This document shows positions 62,069 to 64,000 of a stretch of 64,000 nucleotides of DNA, in pieces; position 1 is the first letter of the stretch; each line of letters starts with the position of its first letter. The notes beneath the pieces were generated by a model. The model saw nothing but the letters and a program-made list of their open reading frames with translations. It made no database searches and was not told where the DNA came from. A program made the translations under genes and the position numbers. The stretch lies in contig QCLX01000004.1 in NCBI GenBank assembly GCA_003214215.1, forward strand, positions 1 to 64,000. Direction: 5' to 3'. The DNA is from Prochlorococcus sp. AG-418-G18. Its GTDB lineage: Bacteria > Cyanobacteriota > Cyanobacteriia > PCC-6307 > Cyanobiaceae.

Positions 62069-63268
62069 TTAATTTTCATTATAATTTAAACCTTCTAGTG
62101 ACATTAGTTTTTTAACTTTATCAGTATTTATTCCTTTAGTATTGATTAAATCTTTGATTACTTTTAATGCTTCTATTATTTTTTCTTCAGATTCTGTACC
62201 AATTCCAATTCTTATGAATTCATTAGTTTTTTCTCCATATGCACTACCAGGAACTACTGCTATATGGTGCTTAAGAAGTAAATAAAGAGCAAAATTATAT
62301 CCATCCCCTCTAAATCCATTAATGCTAATCATGAAATAAAATGTTGCCCCTCCAGGAATATAGGAAAGTTTTAGATCTTTTATAACTTCTAAAATTCTGT
62401 TCCTTTTTTCAACAACTTCTTTAACTTGTGGAATAGTAACTTTTATTATTTCATCGAAGTATTTTGCCATATACAATTGGAGAATAGTTGGGGCACACGT
62501 AATAAGGTGTTGATTTAATTTCAATACTTGAATTATTGTTTGTTCGTTAGCAATAACATAGCCAATCCGCCATCCTGACATGCCCATATTTTTTGATAAG
62601 GAGTTTACGGCAATTAAATAATTTAAATCTTTATCTATACTTGTTATTGATGTAAAAGAATTGTCTAACACAAAGTCACTATAAGCTTCATCAACTAATA
62701 GATAAACTCCATTATTTTTACAAGCACTACTTAATACTTTTAGTTCTTTTTTTGTATAAATTTTACCTGCAGGATTATTAGGATTATTTATGACAAGAAT
62801 CTTAGTATCTTTTTTTATACATTTTTCTATTTCATTTATTTCATAATAGTAAGGAATAAATTGAACTTCTGCTCCCACTAATTTTGCTTGCTCCTCATAA
62901 CTTAACCATGCAGGCTCATGAATTAGAATTTTTTCTCCAGGGTTTATTAATGCTTGGAAGATCTCGAAGATAGTTATTTTTGATCCTGCGCTAATAAGAA
63001 TATTGCTTTTATAGTCAATTTTTGATCCATATTTAGAATTATAGTAATTAGCAATTTTCATTCTTAATTCTGGGATTCCTTGACTATCTGAATAGTGATA
63101 ACCTTTTGTGTAATCTAAATCTTCAAAACTAAATAAGGGTATATGAAAAAATGCCTCACCCAAAGATAATGTGGTAATTTCTCTACCTTTCCTTTTTAAG
63201 TCATAAACTATTTGATTAATATAAATTGATAATGCTTCCTTTATATTGTTTGCTTTTTGGCTAAACAT
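62069..63268 (-). CDS. class I/II PLP-dependent aminotransferase
   Basis: LVINNPNNPAGKIYTKKEL, LLVDEAYSDFVLD, NSLSKNMGMSGWRIGYV. Confidence 0.93.
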   Translation of the reverse strand: MFSQKANNIKEALSIYINQIVYDLKRKGREITTLSLGEAFFHIPLFSFEDLDYTKGYHYSDSQGIPELRMKIANYYNSKYGSKIDYKSNILISAGSKITIFEIFQALINPGEKILIHEPAWLSYEEQAKLVGAEVQFIPYYYEINEIEKCIKKDTKILVINNPNNPAGKIYTKKELKVLSSACKNNGVYLLVDEAYSDFVLDNSFTSITSIDKDLNYLIAVNSLSKNMGMSGWRIGYVIANEQTIIQVLKLNQHLITCAPTILQLYMAKYFDEIIKVTIPQVKEVVEKRNRILEVIKDLKLSYIPGGATFYFMISINGFRGDGYNFALYLLLKHHIAVVPGSAYGEKTNEFIRIGIGTESEEKIIEALKVIKDLINTKGINTDKVKKLMSLEGLNYNEN

Positions 63269-63287
63269 AAAATATTGTGAATTATAT

Positions 63288-64000
63288 TTATTTGATTAAA
63301 TTTTTTAGAATTTTACCACTCCCGGATTTAGGGATAGAAGGTAAGAATTTAATTTTATCTGGCCATTGAAATTTATCTAGGGAATTATGTACAAAGTTTA
63401 TGATCTCGTTCTCAGATTCGATAATTTGAGATGATTGGTTATCATTTAAAACTACATATAAGTTGTAACTTTCGCCATAGAATTCGTGGTTTATACTTAT
63501 TGCTGCTGCTTCACTTATATTCTCTCCTCTTAAAACAATAAGTTCAATCTCTTTGAGATTAACTAAGAAACCTCCTTTCTTGATGATTTCTTTATCTCTC
63601 CCTGTGATTTTTAAAATTAAATTCTCATCAATCTCTCCAATATCTTTGGTATCAAAATAATTATCGCAATCAAGAAGTGGCCTTGAAATGTTATCTTTAT
63701 TTTGAATATAGCCGTCAAATAAGAATCTAGTCTTAACTAAGATATTACCCCCTTTAGAATTTTTATCTTCTAATTTTACTGAAATGTTTTCTATAACTTT
63801 ACCAACCCCACTAAGCCATCGACATTCTTCCATACTTTGTATATCTGTGCTTATAAATGTTGTTTCTGTTAAGCCATAATTTTCTAATAATTTTATATCA
63901 AATAATTCTAAAAATTCCTTTTTATGAAGTGGGGAAAATGGAGCAGTTCCGATAAAAGCGATTTTACATAATTTAGATATTTCCTTAATTAAATCACTAT
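63288..64000 (-). CDS. AMP-dependent (amino)acyl ligase, C-terminal part; 5' end beyond window
   Basis: Open frame continues upstream of the tracked Met to window edge: ...IAFIGTAPFSPLHKKEFLELFDIKLLENYGLTETTFISTDIQSMEECRW...ITGRDKEIIKKGG. Confidence 0.85.
   Translation of the reverse strand, partial: SDLIKEISKLCKIAFIGTAPFSPLHKKEFLELFDIKLLENYGLTETTFISTDIQSMEECRWLSGVGKVIENISVKLEDKNSKGGNILVKTRFLFDGYIQNKDNISRPLLDCDNYFDTKDIGEIDENLILKITGRDKEIIKKGGFLVNLKEIELIVLRGENISEAAAISINHEFYGESYNLYVVLNDNQSSQIIESENEIINFVHNSLDKFQWPDKIKFLPSIPKSGSGKILKNLIK

Noticed and set aside
1-64000. CRISPR arrays, transposases/IS ends, integrases, rRNA
   Set aside because: Looked for repeat-spacer patterns and transposase or recombinase motifs in the ORFs and gaps; none seen.

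Overview
AT-rich cyanobacterial chromosome segment. Gene content and order look like a high-light Prochlorococcus-type genome; this is inferred from protein content, with no database search run.

Positions ~1-12,960 are conserved housekeeping genes: thiS, thiE, ribF, DUF3611-like, surE, pheS, nadK, cbiET/cobL, ribD, ftsH, argF, lexA.

From ~12,970 to the window end is one long cell-surface polysaccharide (O-antigen-like) island. It encodes UDP-xylose-type enzymes, dTDP-sugar genes (rfbA/B/C plus a DegT aminotransferase), CDP-3,6-dideoxyhexose genes (rfbF/G/H), many glycosyltransferases, Wzz/flippase/polymerase-like membrane proteins and several decoration enzymes. A tRNA-Ala(GGC) lies inside it.

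The least standard parts are:
(i) two acyl-carrier-protein/AMP-ligase modules, one of them running off the window end with an AAC(3)-like acyltransferase, a PLP aminotransferase, a DUF4910-like peptidase and an MBL-fold protein;
(ii) a thiamine-diphosphate E1 alpha/beta pair among sugar genes;
(iii) a NodU carbamoyltransferase-SxtJ-small membrane protein trio whose third gene is missing from the ORF track;
(iv) many degraded gene remnants readable in the 'intergenic' gaps, including a duplicated tail of the sugar transferase.

Two LexA-box-like sites sit directly upstream of lexA.
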